A stretch of DNA of 64,000 nt, taken from Alphaproteobacteria bacterium (lineage in GTDB: Bacteria; Pseudomonadota; Alphaproteobacteria; Micavibrionales; Micavibrionaceae). A program made the translations under genes and the position numbers. Positions 36,927 to 48,664 of this stretch are shown here, piece after piece. Each line of letters opens with the position of its first letter. The first letter of the stretch is position 1. The stretch is taken from contig JABAZY010000052.1 in NCBI GenBank assembly GCA_018608245.1, forward strand, positions 44,623-108,622, given 5' to 3'. The notes under the pieces were generated by a model, which did no database searches, was not told the DNA's origin, and was given only the letters and a program-made list of their open reading frames with translations.

Positions 36927-37568
36927 ATGGGTGGGAAGCAATTAGCAGCCGCGTTTGAGTATTTAAAAAAAGATAATATAGCAACAGCAAGGCTGGAGCG
37001 TGAAAAATCGGAATTACTTGCTCTTTCAAAAAGTTTAGATCCAGCACCAGATAATATAACAAATAATAGATTTTTTAATTCTCCTGATGGCGCTCGCCAT
37101 ATAGCAATTTCTGTTAAATCTAGTAAAACAGAATATTCAATAGTATCTGGAAAACCAAGAAAGCCAGAAGACATCCCTAGCATTAACATGAAAGGTACAG
37201 GCATTTTGGTAAGAGGTGCTATGGGGGTTGACCGTACAATGTTTCAGTCAAGCTATAAACTAGCCCCCAAATGGAGCACTAAATTTGAACTCGATCAGGC
37301 CTTTGAAACTTACGGTAAAGGTTCACAACCAAGTAATACGACCTTTTTAGGGGTGATCAGTTACGCCACAGTTAACAGCACAATGGATGATTTACTCTCT
37401 GATGTGGAAAAAAAAGCTAAAATGAAGCAAGGAAACAGGTCAACCTTTGTTGCTTTTGAAAGACCTAATGGCGTTCAGTTCGTCATGGCAACATCTGTTC
37501 GTGACAACAAAACACACGAGGGCGTTTGGTTTGGCCTCATCCGAGAGCAAGAACCATCACCCAGCTAG
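36927..37568 (+). CDS. Hypothetical protein, 213 residues
   Basis: A soluble 213-residue protein with an AGGAAAAAAAT ribosome binding site before the ATG. It begins with a short charged helix (about 5-32, coiled-coil-like), then a beta-rich part with NMKGTGILVRGAMGV, FLGVISYATVNSTMDDLL and a final block FVAFERPNGVQFVMATS. No family recognised. The stop overlaps the 3' end of pepN by 12 bases (convergent). It stands alone between two small orphans and pepN. Confidence 0.6.
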   Translation: MGGKQLAAAFEYLKKDNIATARLEREKSELLALSKSLDPAPDNITNNRFFNSPDGARHIAISVKSSKTEYSIVSGKPRKPEDIPSINMKGTGILVRGAMGVDRTMFQSSYKLAPKWSTKFELDQAFETYGKGSQPSNTTFLGVISYATVNSTMDDLLSDVEKKAKMKQGNRSTFVAFERPNGVQFVMATSVRDNKTHEGVWFGLIREQEPSPS

Positions 37569-40172
37569 ACTTTTACTCACTAACTCAAATACGTTTGGTG
37601 AGAGATTTGGTTGTTCCAAAATTTCCTGTAATGCAGCCTTGATCATCGTTTGCCTGTCTGGCGTATAACGTTTCCACTCACGCATTGGTGTAACCATACG
37701 CGCGGCAATTTGAGGATTGATTATATTCAGCTCAATTATGGTCTCTTTTAAAAATTCGTAACCGCTACCGTCTTTGGCATGGAAAGCTTCTGGGTTATTA
37801 ATGGCAAAGGCTGAATAAAGCGAGCGCACACGATTTGGATTTTTAATATCAAAATCTTCGTGATTAGCCAGTTTTTTAAGGTCATCAATAACACCATCAT
37901 AATAGGTACTAGCTTGTAGTGAAAACCATTTATCAATGACCAAAAGATAATCTTTAAAGCGTTCATGGAAATCAGCAAAGGCATCCGTCGCTTCTGTGCT
38001 TTGTGTGTCACTCAATACAGACAACGCACTCACACGGTCAGTCATGTTGCGGGCATTATCATATAGGTTCTTGGCTAATTCTATACCATGTTCTTTATCT
38101 GCAGCCTTAATGTACTTCAAAGCGACAACCTTGAGGGCGCGTTGCGCCATAGCTTCTGGATTCACGCTAAAGACTTCACATTCAAGATTTCCTTGATAAA
38201 TTTTTTCTAACTTATCCGCATAACGTTTGCCTATAGCCTTGGTTACAACCTTACGGGCCTTTGAAATAGCATCAGGATCAACAATTTCACGGCTTTGCCC
38301 AATAATAGAAATATCTGGTAAGCTAAGAGCACGTGCAAGAAGAGCCTTATCATCATTCCCTTCAATTCCTTGCTCAATTAAATGCCCAACACTTTCTAAT
38401 AATCCTTCAGAGGGCTCGGTTGCACCACCGTCAATAATTGCGTTGATTTCACTCAAATATAATTTTTGACCTGCTTCCCATTTATTGAAACCATCGCTGT
38501 CATGCTTCATCAAGAAACGAAGTTGCTCATCCGTTAAATCCGTAGTTAACTTCACAGGCGCTGAAAAATTACGCAGAATAGAAGGCACAGGTTCTTCCTC
38601 AATACCCTCAAACTTAAAGCGTTGAGATTTCTTGGTTAGATCCAAAACTTGTGTTGTTTCTTTCTTAATTGATAAGGGTAAGTCCTGACCTTCTTTGCCT
38701 ACCAAGCCAAATGCCACAGGGATGTGCATTGGTTTTTTGTCGCTTTGTCCCGCAGTATCTGGAATATTTTGGGATAGCTTTAGCGTGTAAGTTTTGTTCT
38801 TTGCGTCGTATTTACCTTCAGCGTTAACTTCTGGCGTGCCAGCTTGTGAATACCAGAGCTTGAATTGCGTAAGGTCAATATCACAGCACTCCTGCATGCA
38901 GTTAAACCAATCGTCACAAGTCACTGCTTGCCCGTCATGGCGGTCAAAATATAAATCTGTCGCACGACGGTAGTTATCTGGCCCTAAAAGGGTGTAGAAC
39001 ATACGAATAACTTCGGCACCTTTTTCATAGATCGTCATGGTGTAGAAATTATTGATCTCCATATAACTTTCTGGACGCACTGGGTGGGCTAGGGGAGATG
39101 CATCCTCTGGGAATTGAGATCTACGTAAATGCCCAACATCATCAATACGTTGAACTGAACGTGAATTTAGATCGCTTGAGAATTCTTGATCACGGAAAAC
39201 GGTTAGGCCCTCTTTTAAAGATAGCTGAAACCAATCACGGCAAGTAACGCGGTTACCTGTCCAGTTGTGGAAATACTCATGACCGATCACGCTTTCAACG
39301 CGGATATAATCTTGATCCGTAGCTGTTTCTTGGTGCGCAAGAACAAGTGCCGTATTAAAGATATTCAGCGCAGTATTTTCCATCGCACCCATATTAAAGT
39401 CACTAACGGCCACAATATTAAAGCGGTCATATTGATATTCACGCCCATAAACTTCTTCATCCCATTTCATAGATTTAATGAGGGAGTCCATCGCATGATT
39501 ACACTGCCCTTCATCGCCTTTACGAACATAGATATAAAGGTCAACATCCTGACCAGACATAGTAGTGAACTTGTCATCAACACGTTCCAAATCACCGGCA
39601 ACTAATGCAAATAGATAACAAGGTTTAGGTGTTGGATCCTCCCAAATAGTGAAATGGCGGCCGCCGCCAGCATCACCTTCATCAACCAAATTACCATTCG
39701 AAAGAAGCACAGGCGCGCTCTCTTTGTCGGCTTCAACCGTAACTTTAAACGTTGCCATCACATCTGGACGGTCTTGGTAATACGTTATCTTGCGAAATCC
39801 TTCAGCCTCACATTGCGTGCAATAAGTGCCGTTTGATTTATAAAGCCCATCAAGCGCTGTATTCTTATGTGGGTATATTTCAGTAACAATCTCAAGCGTA
39901 AAAATATCTTTACCAGGGCAGGAGATCGTCATGCCCTTATCATCAATATTAGGCTGAATATCTTTTGCGTCCAATTTACAGGAAATAAGCTTTAGCTCTT
40001 TACCATTAAGGAAAAGATCTGCCTCGGCCTCATTGTTCTGAGTATATTGTGCTTTGGTTGTGACAATCGTTTTTTCATCAAAAATCTCGAAACGCACATC
40101 CACATCCATGACCTTGTAGTCTGGAGCTTTGTAATCTTTCAAGTAGATTGTCTGTGGTGTGTCTGTACGCAT
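37557..40172 (-). CDS. pepN: Aminopeptidase N (M1 family)
   Basis: An 871-residue zinc metallopeptidase. The GAMEN-type exopeptidase motif (MGAMENTALNIFN, about 259-271) and the zinc site HEYFH...E (about 297-320) are intact. The length and the DUF3458-like helical C-terminal half fit the E. coli PepN subgroup. It removes N-terminal amino acids from peptides in the cytoplasm. It is convergent with the orphan gene at 36927. Confidence 0.97.
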   Translation of the reverse strand: MRTDTPQTIYLKDYKAPDYKVMDVDVRFEIFDEKTIVTTKAQYTQNNEAEADLFLNGKELKLISCKLDAKDIQPNIDDKGMTISCPGKDIFTLEIVTEIYPHKNTALDGLYKSNGTYCTQCEAEGFRKITYYQDRPDVMATFKVTVEADKESAPVLLSNGNLVDEGDAGGGRHFTIWEDPTPKPCYLFALVAGDLERVDDKFTTMSGQDVDLYIYVRKGDEGQCNHAMDSLIKSMKWDEEVYGREYQYDRFNIVAVSDFNMGAMENTALNIFNTALVLAHQETATDQDYIRVESVIGHEYFHNWTGNRVTCRDWFQLSLKEGLTVFRDQEFSSDLNSRSVQRIDDVGHLRRSQFPEDASPLAHPVRPESYMEINNFYTMTIYEKGAEVIRMFYTLLGPDNYRRATDLYFDRHDGQAVTCDDWFNCMQECCDIDLTQFKLWYSQAGTPEVNAEGKYDAKNKTYTLKLSQNIPDTAGQSDKKPMHIPVAFGLVGKEGQDLPLSIKKETTQVLDLTKKSQRFKFEGIEEEPVPSILRNFSAPVKLTTDLTDEQLRFLMKHDSDGFNKWEAGQKLYLSEINAIIDGGATEPSEGLLESVGHLIEQGIEGNDDKALLARALSLPDISIIGQSREIVDPDAISKARKVVTKAIGKRYADKLEKIYQGNLECEVFSVNPEAMAQRALKVVALKYIKAADKEHGIELAKNLYDNARNMTDRVSALSVLSDTQSTEATDAFADFHERFKDYLLVIDKWFSLQASTYYDGVIDDLKKLANHEDFDIKNPNRVRSLYSAFAINNPEAFHAKDGSGYEFLKETIIELNIINPQIAARMVTPMREWKRYTPDRQTMIKAALQEILEQPNLSPNVFELVSKSLAG

Positions 40173-40236
40173 AAATGAATCCCCGTTTATTTAAGGGGGT
40201 ATAATGGCGCGTCTAAATTATAGATTCAAGATAAAT

Positions 40237-40524
40237 TTATAATGGTCTAGGATCTTGGACAGTTAATAATGTTTGGTAATGAGGGGCGCGTTCCTCGTAG
40301 ATAGCACCTACCAACTGACTTAAATAATCTGCATCATGGCTAGTGATGCTCAAAGAGGCTGGTGTAAGCTCAACGCCTGCATCCGCTTTAATTGTAATAG
40401 GGGTTTCATTGTTACCTTTAGCTACCCTAAGTACGGTCGAAGTAGATTGAATGATATCTATAAGTCTTGAAGGGCTTAGAACGTTTGCTTGAAACTTGGA
40501 ACTTTGATTGTACGCACTTAACAT
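40237..40524 (-). CDS. Small hypothetical protein, 95 residues
   Basis: A 95-residue soluble protein between pepN and proB with a poly-Ser/Gln start, a VLRVAKGNNETPITIKADAGVEL middle (near 32-54) and a C-terminus with YEERAPHYQTLL. It reads like a real product, and an AGGAGT-like sequence precedes the ATG, but no family is recognised. It is separated from proB by 44 bp of A/T-rich sequence. Confidence 0.5.
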   Translation of the reverse strand: MLSAYNQSSKFQANVLSPSRLIDIIQSTSTVLRVAKGNNETPITIKADAGVELTPASLSITSHDADYLSQLVGAIYEERAPHYQTLLTVQDPRPL

Positions 40525-40568
40525 ATTTAACTCCTATATTTTTTAAATTATATAAAAGTAAAATAAAT

Positions 40569-42818
<2,250 letters not shown>

Positions 42819-42845
42819 GTCAAATTTCTTCTATTAATATAATGT

Positions 42846-42873
42846 AAAAAAAGGGGAAGCTGAGCCTCCCCTT
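42846..42873 (-). terminator. Rho-independent terminator after rpmA
   Basis: On the minus strand AAGGGGA pairs with TCCCCTT over a nine-base loop, followed by a run of seven T. It is 26 bases after the rpmA stop and separates rpmA from obgE, at least partly. Confidence 0.85.
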
Positions 42874-42898
42874 GAATTCTTTTATAAAGTAGGTGAGC

Positions 42899-43183
42899 TT
42901 ACTCAGCTGCTTTCGCTGTTGCTGCATCATTCGCAGGAACGATGTTTACGCGTGCACGACCACCACGACCTTTAGTGAATAATACTTGACCATCCATAAG
43001 AGCGAAGATTGTGTGATCTTTACCAATACCAACATTGTGGCCAGTTTGGTATTTTGTACCACGTTGGCGAATGATGATGTTACCCGCAAGGACAGCTTCA
43101 CCACCGAATTTTTTAACGCCTAAACGACGTCCTGCTGAATCACGACCGTTTCTTGAACTACCACCAGCTTTTTTATGTGCCAT
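42899..43183 (-). CDS. rpmA: 50S ribosomal protein L27
   Basis: A 94-residue protein beginning [16 protein letters not shown] and containing [10 protein letters not shown], the conserved L27 N-terminus that reaches the peptidyl transferase centre. It has a strong GGAGG nine bases before the ATG. It follows rplU, with a REP-like hairpin in the gap. Confidence 0.98.
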   Translation of the reverse strand: MAHKKAGGSSRNGRDSAGRRLGVKKFGGEAVLAGNIIIRQRGTKYQTGHNVGIGKDHTIFALMDGQVLFTKGRGGRARVNIVPANDAATAKAAE

Positions 43184-43210
43184 TTTTAATGTCCTCCAGA
43201 GTTGTTTTTT

Positions 43211-43237
43211 GCCTCAGGCGGGTAGACCCGCTACGGC
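43211..43237. repeat. REP-like palindromic element, copy 2
   Basis: GCC/GGC outer stem and GCGGGT-AG-ACCCGC inner stem, same layout and the same CTAC/GTAG flank as copy 1. The inner stem differs by a compensatory pair (T-A replaced by G-C). It lies in the 74-bp gap between rplU and rpmA. Confidence 0.7.
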
Positions 43238-43257
43238 TAATACTTCATTTTTTTAAG

Positions 43258-43572
43258 TTATGCAGCTTTGATATCTGTAATTTCAATCACTGTCAGATCC
43301 TGACGGTGACCTTTTGTACGACGATAATTCTGTCTGCGTTTCTTTTTAAATATCACAATTTTGTCGTCACGGATATGCTCAATTACTTTTGCAGCAACTT
43401 TTGCACCAGTTTTCATTGTGGAACCCACTTGTGAGTCTTTGCCATCTGAAACCATGATAACGTCTAAATCGACTGATTTACCTGCTTCTACGTCCATTTT
43501 TGGAACGCGAAGATATTCTTTTTTGGCGACTTTATATTGTTTTCCACCGGTACGTATTACTGCAAACATAAC
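43258..43572 (-). CDS. rplU: 50S ribosomal protein L21
   Basis: A 104-residue protein from ATG at 43572, MFAVIRTGGKQYKVAKKEY, with the C-terminal KKKRRQNYRRTKGHRQ block. The further upstream start would add a non-conserved 15-residue leader. AGGA precedes the chosen ATG. It is the first gene of the rplU-rpmA-obgE-proB unit. Confidence 0.97.
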   Translation of the reverse strand, partial: VMFAVIRTGGKQYKVAKKEYLRVPKMDVEAGKSVDLDVIMVSDGKDSQVGSTMKTGAKVAAKVIEHIRDDKIVIFKKKRRQNYRRTKGHRQDLTVIEITDIKAA

Positions 43573-43608
43573 TATTTCCTGCTCATTTAAGCTAATTAAA
43601 GATGGTGC

Positions 43609-43636
43609 AATATACACAACTACAAATATCTGTCAA
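43609..43636 (-). promoter_or_regulatory. Strong candidate promoter of rplU-rpmA
   Basis: On the minus strand a perfect TTGACA (43636-43631) and TATATT (43614-43609) are 16 bp apart. The predicted start site is near 43602, giving a 30-base leader. Such a strong promoter is expected for ribosomal protein genes. Confidence 0.75.
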
Positions 43637-43701
43637 ACAAAATAGGGGGTATTTGCACTGATTTTTGCGATATTTATTGAATAAATTGTTCACGCACTCT
43701 C

Positions 43702-43729
43702 TTGACATAATCTTAACATAGCGTCTAAA
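43702..43729 (+). promoter_or_regulatory. Candidate promoter of the gene at 43762
   Basis: A perfect TTGACA at 43702-43707 and TCTAAA at 43724-43729, 16 bp apart. The start site would be near 43736, leaving about 25 bases to the ATG. Confidence 0.5.
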
Positions 43730-43761
43730 TTTGTAATGAGTGTAAATATAGGTATAAATTA

Positions 43762-44085
43762 ATGGCAATAATAGATGTAATACTGGTTCCTAATGAGGAC
43801 TTTAAGTTGGCAACAGAGCCTGAAATCACTGTTGACGATGAGGGTACCATCTATGTCTCTCAAGGCTATGACCATAATAGATACTGCGGCTGGGGCGCAC
43901 CAGAGGATTATGATCCCAGTAAAGCCCTTAAATTGGAATATATTACTGATAATGAATTTCCCAATACGCTGCCAACTGCCTTAGACAGCATCGGCATCGT
44001 TGATATCAACAAAGAAACCATGAAGCCTATCATAGATGGGTTGAAGGGGGCTAACCCTAAACCTAGGACAGTAGAACTGAATTAA
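43762..44085 (+). CDS. Hypothetical protein, 107 residues
   Basis: An acidic soluble protein, MAIIDVILVPNEDFKLATEP at the start, with a GYDHNRYCGWGAPEDYDPSK segment (about 40-59) that has a single Cys among aromatic residues. It has no signal peptide or membrane helix. It has a decent promoter of its own and is divergent from rplU and convergent with sufA. No family is recognised. Confidence 0.55.
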   Translation: MAIIDVILVPNEDFKLATEPEITVDDEGTIYVSQGYDHNRYCGWGAPEDYDPSKALKLEYITDNEFPNTLPTALDSIGIVDINKETMKPIIDGLKGANPKPRTVELN

Positions 44086-44205
44086 TGAGGTGCATATGTA
44101 CTTTAGTCCATACTGGTAGATTAAGGAGGATAAGAGACAAGCTTTGATGTGATAATATATATTATGTAAATTTATATGTTATCTTTAAATATTGATACTT
44201 CAAAA

Positions 44206-44559
44206 TCAATTATCTACACGATCAACCGTAAAGCTCTCACCACAGCCGCAACGTCCTGATTCATTTGGGTTATTAAATGTAAAGCCTGAGCTTAACTTAC
44301 CATCTTCGTAATCAACTTCCATACCGAACAGCATCCAGCTATGAATTTTAGCTATATATAGCATTGCACCATCAACCTCGAATTTTTCATCCTTGACCAA
44401 ATCTTCCTCTAAGACATGCGCCATCTTATAACTGTTACCAGAACAGCCTGTAGTGGCAATCTCAAGCCTTAATCCTATGGCATCAGCATTTAGAGCCGTC
44501 TTAGCCTTAATTTGCTTAACAGCCTCTGGTGTCATTGTGATTGGTGATTGTGCCGTCAT
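44206..44559 (-). CDS. sufA: Iron-sulfur cluster assembly accessory protein, A-type
   Basis: A 117-residue A-type carrier. The three conserved cysteines are present: TTGCSGNSYKMAH and GRCGCGESF. It accepts Fe-S clusters from the SufBC2D scaffold and passes them to targets. It is the last gene of the suf operon, 28 bp after sufT. Confidence 0.93.
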   Translation of the reverse strand: MTAQSPITMTPEAVKQIKAKTALNADAIGLRLEIATTGCSGNSYKMAHVLEEDLVKDEKFEVDGAMLYIAKIHSWMLFGMEVDYEDGKLSSGFTFNNPNESGRCGCGESFTVDRVDN

Positions 44560-44587
44560 TTTGAATTCTCTCGTGCTTCTAATCAGT

Positions 44588-44998
44588 TTAAGTGAACATA
44601 TTGAGCTGTAATTTGGCTGTCTCAGCCATCATAGACGCATCCCAAGGTGGATCCCAAACAACCTCAACATCTACATTACGTACGCCATCAATCGGCATAA
44701 TAGCAGCCTGAATCCAACCGGGCATTTCTTGCGCCACAGGACATGCTGGTGATGTTAGACTCATTTCGATATAAACATCACCATCTTTGTTTATGTCAAT
44801 TTTATAGATAAGCCCAAGTTCATATATATTCACTGGAATTTCAGGGTCATAAATTTCTCTAATGGCAGCTTTTACCAATGGAACAAGAACATGATCTGAG
44901 CATTCCAACTCAGGTGGTTCAGCCAATTCATCATAGCTTTCTTCACCCACGGCGTTTTTCACCATTTCTTCGTCTGCAACTTGTTCCATTTTACTCAT
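44588..44998 (-). CDS. sufT: SUF system MIP18-family assembly protein
   Basis: A 136-residue DUF59/MIP18 protein with a variable acidic leader, then YDPEIPVNIYELGLIYKIDI, MSLTSPACPVAQEMPGW with the conserved Cys, and VEVVWDPPWDASMM. SufT members help maturation of Fe-S proteins. It overlaps sufS by four bases (ATGA). Confidence 0.93.
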   Translation of the reverse strand: MSKMEQVADEEMVKNAVGEESYDELAEPPELECSDHVLVPLVKAAIREIYDPEIPVNIYELGLIYKIDINKDGDVYIEMSLTSPACPVAQEMPGWIQAAIMPIDGVRNVDVEVVWDPPWDASMMAETAKLQLNMFT

Positions 44999-46251
44999 AC
45001 TAGCATCTCTTTTGCTTTTTTTAGGCTCTCTACGAGCGTTTTAATGTCATTTTCATTTGAATATAACCCCAATGAAACACGTACAGTAGCGTCAATTTTA
45101 AAGCGTTCCATTAACGGCATACAACAATGATGGCCCGTCCTAACGGCTACACCGCACTGATCCAAAATCATCGCAATATCGCTTGGGTGAGCCCAGTCAG
45201 CGGTGAAAGATACAACACCAACTTTATCTTCTGCTGTGCCATAAAAGGTTAATCCGTCTATGGTTTTAAGCTCTTCCATCAATATTTTTAGTAACTTTTG
45301 CTCATGGTTAGCTATATTCTCCATGCCAATTTCTGTCACATAATCTATAGCTGTTCCAAGCGCTATAACTTCCGCGATAGCTGGCGTGCCAGCTTCAAAT
45401 CTTGCTGGTGCTGGTTTAAATGTCGTGCCATCCTTTTCAAAAGACACCGTCTCAATCATATCACCACCACCTTGATAAGGTTTCATCTCATTAAGTATAG
45501 CATATTTGCCCCACAGCACGCCTACTCCATTAGGCCCATATAGCTTATGCCCTGTGAAACAAAAAAAATCACAGCCTATTGCCTGGACATCAACGGTGCC
45601 GTGAACAACAGATTGTGAGCCATCAACGAGAATTTTAATGTTTTCATCAAAGTTTTTGGTGGCTTTAACCATTTTTTCGACTGGATTGATCGTTCCAAGC
45701 GCATTTGAAGCGTGAATTATACCAATAAATCGTGTTTTAGGGCTCAAAAGCGCTACAAATTCACCTAAATCTATCGTTCCATCGTCTAAAACAGGTATTA
45801 TTTTGATTTTTATACCTATTTTTTGCGCTAAAAGCTGCCAAGGGACGATATTTGCGTGATGTTCTATACCAGAGATGATTATTTCATCCCCAGCCTGTAG
45901 ATTATTTAAGCCCCAACTATGAGCAACTAAATTAATCGCTTCAGTTGTATTTCTGGTGAAGATAATTTCCTTATTTGATGGCGCATTTAAGAGGTTTTTA
46001 ACCTTACCACGTACACTTTCATATTCTTCAGTTATTACTTGAGAGAACTGATACAACCCTCTGTGAATATTTGCATATTTGTTGTTATATATTTCTTCAA
46101 ATTTACGTACAACACACTCAGGTTTTTGCGCGCTTGAGGCACTGTCTAAATACACCAAAGGCTTGTTATTCATCTTCTCAGACAGAATGGCAAAGTCATC
46201 TCTATACACAGACATATCCACAGATGATGATTTTTGGACTTGTGCCGACAT
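44995..46251 (-). CDS. sufS: Cysteine desulfurase SufS
   Basis: A 418-residue PLP enzyme of the class V family. The PLP Lys is in FCFTGHKLYGPNGVG and the sulfur-accepting Cys is in AVRTGHHCCMPLM. It supplies persulfide sulfur to the SUF scaffold. The ATG at 46251 forms TAATG with the sufD stop, and an AAGGG stands before it, so I prefer it to the GTG three codons upstream. No sufE or sufU gene is in the window. Confidence 0.95.
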   Translation of the reverse strand: MSAQVQKSSSVDMSVYRDDFAILSEKMNNKPLVYLDSASSAQKPECVVRKFEEIYNNKYANIHRGLYQFSQVITEEYESVRGKVKNLLNAPSNKEIIFTRNTTEAINLVAHSWGLNNLQAGDEIIISGIEHHANIVPWQLLAQKIGIKIKIIPVLDDGTIDLGEFVALLSPKTRFIGIIHASNALGTINPVEKMVKATKNFDENIKILVDGSQSVVHGTVDVQAIGCDFFCFTGHKLYGPNGVGVLWGKYAILNEMKPYQGGGDMIETVSFEKDGTTFKPAPARFEAGTPAIAEVIALGTAIDYVTEIGMENIANHEQKLLKILMEELKTIDGLTFYGTAEDKVGVVSFTADWAHPSDIAMILDQCGVAVRTGHHCCMPLMERFKIDATVRVSLGLYSNENDIKTLVESLKKAKEMLV

Positions 46252-47519
46252 TACAGCCACCCTTCCCCATCATTATCACCTGTGCGTAATATCAACCACT
46301 TTTCGGCAATTAGCTCTACTTGCTCACGAACAGCTTCATCAGTAATTTGCTCAATGACTTCCTCTAGGAATGCTTTAATTAATAATGCCCTCGCTTCTGC
46401 TTCAGGAATGCCACGTGATTGAAGATAGAAAAGAGCCTCTTTATCCAAATTACCTGCCGTAGCACCATGCGAACATTTAACATCATCGGCATAGATCTCA
46501 AGCTCTGGCTTGGTGTTCATTGTGGCTGTCGGCGAAAGCAATAAAGTATTCGATAACTGATATCCATCAGTCTTTTGCGCAATCTCATGGACATGAACTT
46601 TGCCTTGGAACGTGCAAACGGCTTGCCCATCCATGACAGAACGATAATTTTGTTTTGAGATACAATTAGGTGCCTGATGCTCCACAGTAATTGTTGTATC
46701 TCCCTGTTGCTTGCCTGATATCATGTTAATACCATTCACAAAACATTCAGCTCCTGCCCCTTGAAGCTCAACATGAACTTGATTACGACTAAGCGCGCTT
46801 CCTTTTGTTAAAGTAAAAGCTTCGTAATAAGCATTTTGCCCAATTTGCACATGGGTGTTGCCAGTATAGGCAGAATTTTTATTATTCTCTTGGATACGGT
46901 AATGCTTCAATCGAGCACCCTTACCAAGCAAAATTTGCGTCACATTATTATGCCATGAGACATTACTACTAATATGATATTCAACGATCGTCACCTCAGA
47001 ATGATCACCAATACGGATGATATTACGGGTAGTTGTTGCCGTATTTCCGTGACCAGTGATAGTGATATTCAATGGTTTATCAACAGACTTATCCGCAGGC
47101 ACATCCAAGATAACCCCATCATTGAAATAGGCATTGGCCGTATCCCACAGCATCATATCCCCATACTTATCCTCACCCACTGGGGACAAAATGATTGTGG
47201 ATTTCAGCTCTTCTGAAAGATCATTTAGCGCCTCTGGCAAAACACGTACATACTCCGTGAAACCATCCAACACGATATCTGCTTTTGCGTAGATTAATTC
47301 ATTTTTCTTTAAGTAAGCAGGTAGGTTGAAATATTTAAACCGCTCCAACTTTGTCGTTGGCAAACCTTGTTGAATGACTTTATCAAACCCGCGTTTACGC
47401 AACGCACTTACCCAATCTGGTACTTGTGTGTGTTCAGCGTTAAAGCTATCCCATTCAGACAACGCTAAATCAGCGTTATCCGCTTTATACCTTGCTGTAA
47501 ATTTGGTGACTGCGCTCAT
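46251..47519 (-). CDS. sufD: Fe-S cluster scaffold subunit SufD
   Basis: A 422-residue SufD with the central parallel-beta scaffold and the C-terminal signature SPTATMNTKPELEIYADDVKCSHGATAGNLD and LFYLQSRGIPEAEARALLIKAF. It forms the SufBC2D complex with SufB and the ATPase SufC. It lies 9 bp after sufC and is translationally coupled to sufS. Confidence 0.95.
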   Translation of the reverse strand: MSAVTKFTARYKADNADLALSEWDSFNAEHTQVPDWVSALRKRGFDKVIQQGLPTTKLERFKYFNLPAYLKKNELIYAKADIVLDGFTEYVRVLPEALNDLSEELKSTIILSPVGEDKYGDMMLWDTANAYFNDGVILDVPADKSVDKPLNITITGHGNTATTTRNIIRIGDHSEVTIVEYHISSNVSWHNNVTQILLGKGARLKHYRIQENNKNSAYTGNTHVQIGQNAYYEAFTLTKGSALSRNQVHVELQGAGAECFVNGINMISGKQQGDTTITVEHQAPNCISKQNYRSVMDGQAVCTFQGKVHVHEIAQKTDGYQLSNTLLLSPTATMNTKPELEIYADDVKCSHGATAGNLDKEALFYLQSRGIPEAEARALLIKAFLEEVIEQITDEAVREQVELIAEKWLILRTGDNDGEGWL

Positions 47520-47528
47520 AATATTCCC

Positions 47529-48278
47529 TTATGCTGCCTCGCCGACAATGTCAGCATAGCCGTTTTTCTCAAGCTCTAACGCCAAATCAGCGCTCCCAGA
47601 TTTCACGATTTTACCTTTGGCAAGCACATGCACATGATCAGGCTTAATGTAATCCAGCAAGCGTTGATAATGGGTAATAACCAAGAAAGAGCGCCCTTCA
47701 GAACGAAGAGCATTTACGCCATCCGCTACAACTTTAAGCGCGTCAATATCAAGCCCTGAATCGGTTTCATCCAACACCGCGAACTTAGGCTCTAACATAG
47801 CCATTTGAAGCACTTCATTACGCTTTTTCTCACCGCCAGAGAAGCCGACATTCACCGCACGCTTCATCATTTCATCAGAAATACCCAACTCCTTACACTT
47901 GGACTTCATCAACTTTAGCAAACCAATCGCGTCTAATTCATCTTCGCCACGTGCTTTACGCACAGCATTTAGAGCGGTTTTGAGGAATGTCGTCATCTGA
48001 ACACCTGGAATTTCAACAGGATATTGAAACGCCAAGAACAAACCCGCCGCCGCACGCTCATCAGGATCCATATCTAGAATATTCACCCCATCAAGCTCTG
48101 CACTACCCTCCGTCACTTCATAGCCATCACGGCCAGCAAGTACGTATGAAAGGGTCGATTTTCCTGCGCCATTGGGGCCCATTACGGCATGAACTTCCCC
48201 TGCTCCAATCTCTAAATCAAGACCTTTTAAGATTTCCGTGCCATCAATCTCGGCGTGTAAGTTTTTAATTTTAATCAT
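47529..48278 (-). CDS. sufC: Fe-S cluster assembly ATPase SufC
   Basis: A 249-residue ABC ATPase. Walker A GPNGAGKST, signature FSGGEKKRNEVLQMAMLEPK and Walker B AVLDETDSGLD are all present, with the SufC-specific sequence around the signature. It powers cluster assembly in SufBC2D. It is followed by sufD and preceded by a 124-residue membrane protein that is not part of the standard operon. Confidence 0.97.
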   Translation of the reverse strand: MIKIKNLHAEIDGTEILKGLDLEIGAGEVHAVMGPNGAGKSTLSYVLAGRDGYEVTEGSAELDGVNILDMDPDERAAAGLFLAFQYPVEIPGVQMTTFLKTALNAVRKARGEDELDAIGLLKLMKSKCKELGISDEMMKRAVNVGFSGGEKKRNEVLQMAMLEPKFAVLDETDSGLDIDALKVVADGVNALRSEGRSFLVITHYQRLLDYIKPDHVHVLAKGKIVKSGSADLALELEKNGYADIVGEAA

Positions 48279-48289
48279 AATTGCTCTCT

Positions 48290-48664
48290 TTACTCTTCTC
48301 TGGGGTCACTAATTGGGATATTTACGTCTATTGGTGCTTGAACATTGGTCATGACACCATAAACATCAAGCGCCAATGCGATAGCAATAGAGGGTAAAAT
48401 GACCCACTGCATAATAAAATGCATCGTAAAAATATGTTCCCGTATAAATAGATACGTCACCAACATTAAAACCACGCAAGCCATCGCGAATATGCCGTAT
48501 TTTACAAACAAGTCCTGTAAAGCGCCTGTAATATCTGTTTTATTGATTAACGGCATAACAAGCGCCAACACAAAACATCCCGCGCCGTACCCTGCAATGC
48601 GGGCCGTACGATAGAATATTTTGGTCGCTTTCTTTTCGCGCTCTAATGCTTCGTAGTTAATCAT
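48290..48664 (-). CDS. Membrane protein of unknown function inside the suf operon
   Basis: A 124-residue protein with about three membrane helices (near 22-43, 55-75 and 85-103), a charged N-terminus and an acidic C-terminus. No family is recognised. Its ATG overlaps the stop of the upstream gene (TAATG), and sufC follows 11 bp later, so it is translated with the operon. Confidence 0.7.
   Translation of the reverse strand: MINYEALEREKKATKIFYRTARIAGYGAGCFVLALVMPLINKTDITGALQDLFVKYGIFAMACVVLMLVTYLFIREHIFTMHFIMQWVILPSIAIALALDVYGVMTNVQAPIDVNIPISDPREE

Noticed and set aside
36815..37204. A 129-codon minus-strand ORF opposite the gene at 36927
   Set aside because: The plus-strand gene has a ribosome binding site and protein-like composition; the minus ORF lacks both.
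44121..44130. A perfect AAGGAGG with no gene after it
   Set aside because: All frames behind it close within a few codons (ATG TGA); it is probably chance, or a remnant of a lost gene.
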